Assembly: GCA_041744375.1 (NCBI GenBank) | Contig: JBGTLA010000004.1 | Span: 1-6,469 of the forward strand | Origin: JBGTLA01 sp041744375 | GTDB lineage: Bacteria > Actinomycetota > Acidimicrobiia > Spongiisociales > ZC4RG35 | Length of the DNA stretch: 6,469 bases | Direction: 5' to 3' | Shown: positions 6,130 through 6,469 of the stretch, in pieces | How the letters are laid out: each line of letters begins with the position of its first letter | Numbering within the stretch: position 1 is the stretch's first letter | Position numbers and translations under genes: made by a program | Notes under the pieces: model-generated | Seen by the model: the letters and a program-made list of their open reading frames with translations, nothing else | Told to the model about the DNA's origin: nothing | Database searches by the model: none

Positions 6130-6469
6130 CTAGGTACTTCGTGTGCTGCCGGCCCCGACCAGGGACGGCTCCGCCCGCTCGTCGAGGTCGAGCAGGTCCA
6201 GGTGGACCTGGGTGTGGTGGAAACGGCACAACAAGACGAGGTTGTCGATGACGGTGTCGCCGCCCTCAGCCCAGGGAACGACATGATGGACATCACACCA
6301 ACTCGCCGAGCGCCCACAGCCAGGCGCGACACAGTGACGATCGCGGGCTATCACCGCCCGACGCAGACCGGCGGGAACGACCCGGGTCTTGCGGCCCACA
6401 TCGAGGACCTCGGAGCGGGAACCGAACACGATCCGACTGACCGAAGCGTCACACGCCAGCTGACCGACG
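6130..6469 (-). CDS. DUF222/13E12-type HNH endonuclease-like protein, C-terminal part (5' end outside window)
   Basis: The last 113 residues of a protein whose frame is open to the right edge; the stop is TAG at 6132-6130. The visible start, VGQLACDASVSRIVFG followed by SEVLDVGRKTR, is the linker that precedes the HNH domain in DUF222/13E12 proteins. The HNH domain follows: a CVAPGC zinc pair (Cys46, Cys51), WCDVHHVVPWAEGG (His61, His62), the middle Asn76 in DNLVLLC, and CRFHH (Cys81, His84, His85). All key HNH residues are present, so nuclease activity is possible. These multi-copy actinobacterial proteins are largely uncharacterised, and some sit in mobile contexts. After the last HNH histidines there are only about 28 residues (starting TQVHLDLLDLDE), without the EGGW-type sequence usual in the family. 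A GTG at 6429 is internal, since homologous sequence continues upstream of it. Confidence 0.87.
   Translation of the reverse strand, partial: VGQLACDASVSRIVFGSRSEVLDVGRKTRVVPAGLRRAVIARDRHCVAPGCGRSASWCDVHHVVPWAEGGDTVIDNLVLLCRFHHTQVHLDLLDLDERAEPSLVGAGSTRST

Noticed and set aside
6193..6210. Palindrome CAGGTCCA-GG-TGGACCTG
   Set aside because: It lies inside the HNH coding sequence and encodes QVHLDL; with Leu/Asp/Val codons such symmetry arises easily, and there is no reason to call it a regulatory site.
5970..6251. Small + strand open frame of 93 codons across the intergenic region and the HNH 3' end
   Set aside because: Its second half is antisense to the HNH gene and rich in Arg, Gly and Pro. 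No ribosome binding site or known motif was found.
5982..6332. - strand open frame whose tail (ending RQRAFEVER) looks somewhat protein-like
   Set aside because: Its first half is out of frame within the HNH domain. The last 40 or so codons alone, starting at an internal ATG, have no Shine-Dalgarno sequence or recognisable family, so I could not support a gene.

Overview
This window comes from a GC-rich bacterium, most likely an actinobacterium. The signs are strong G/C preference at third codon positions, tight gene packing with start/stop overlaps, a GTG start, TANNNT-type -10 hexamers, one apparently leaderless gene, and a DUF222/13E12-type HNH protein, a family that is especially abundant in Actinobacteria. 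A narrower placement (for example Acidimicrobiia) is only a guess.

Layout. The left half (1-2975, + strand) is the 3' part of a branched-chain amino acid-type (LIV/HAAT) ABC transporter operon in the order livG (3' end only), livF, livH, livM. Every junction is a short translational overlap: 8 nt at livG/livF, then ATGA at livF/livH and at livH/livM. These four proteins are the two ATPases and two permeases of one importer. Its substrate-binding protein, which would show the ligand, is not in the window. After a 13-bp convergent gap with a possible shared hairpin, the right half is entirely on the - strand. It holds a COG1233/PYROXD2-type FAD-dependent oxidoreductase (2989-4584), a CaiB/BaiF class III CoA-transferase (4688-5845), a 284-bp intergenic stretch with dyad symmetries (5846-6129), and the C-terminal part of a DUF222-HNH endonuclease-like protein (6130 to the right edge).

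How the genes may work together. A LIV-type importer beside a class III CoA-transferase fits uptake of an organic acid or amino-acid-like compound followed by CoA activation, but the two blocks are convergent and no shared regulation is visible. The CoA-transferase has a plausible leaderless promoter. The oxidoreductase has a separate plausible extended -10 promoter and a good Shine-Dalgarno sequence, so the two may be transcribed independently.

I see no RNA gene, CRISPR array, insertion sequence or evident new multi-gene system. The points most worth a second look are regulatory (a leaderless promoter with nearby dyads), an atypical loop in the CoA-transferase, and the short, unusual C-terminus of the HNH protein.
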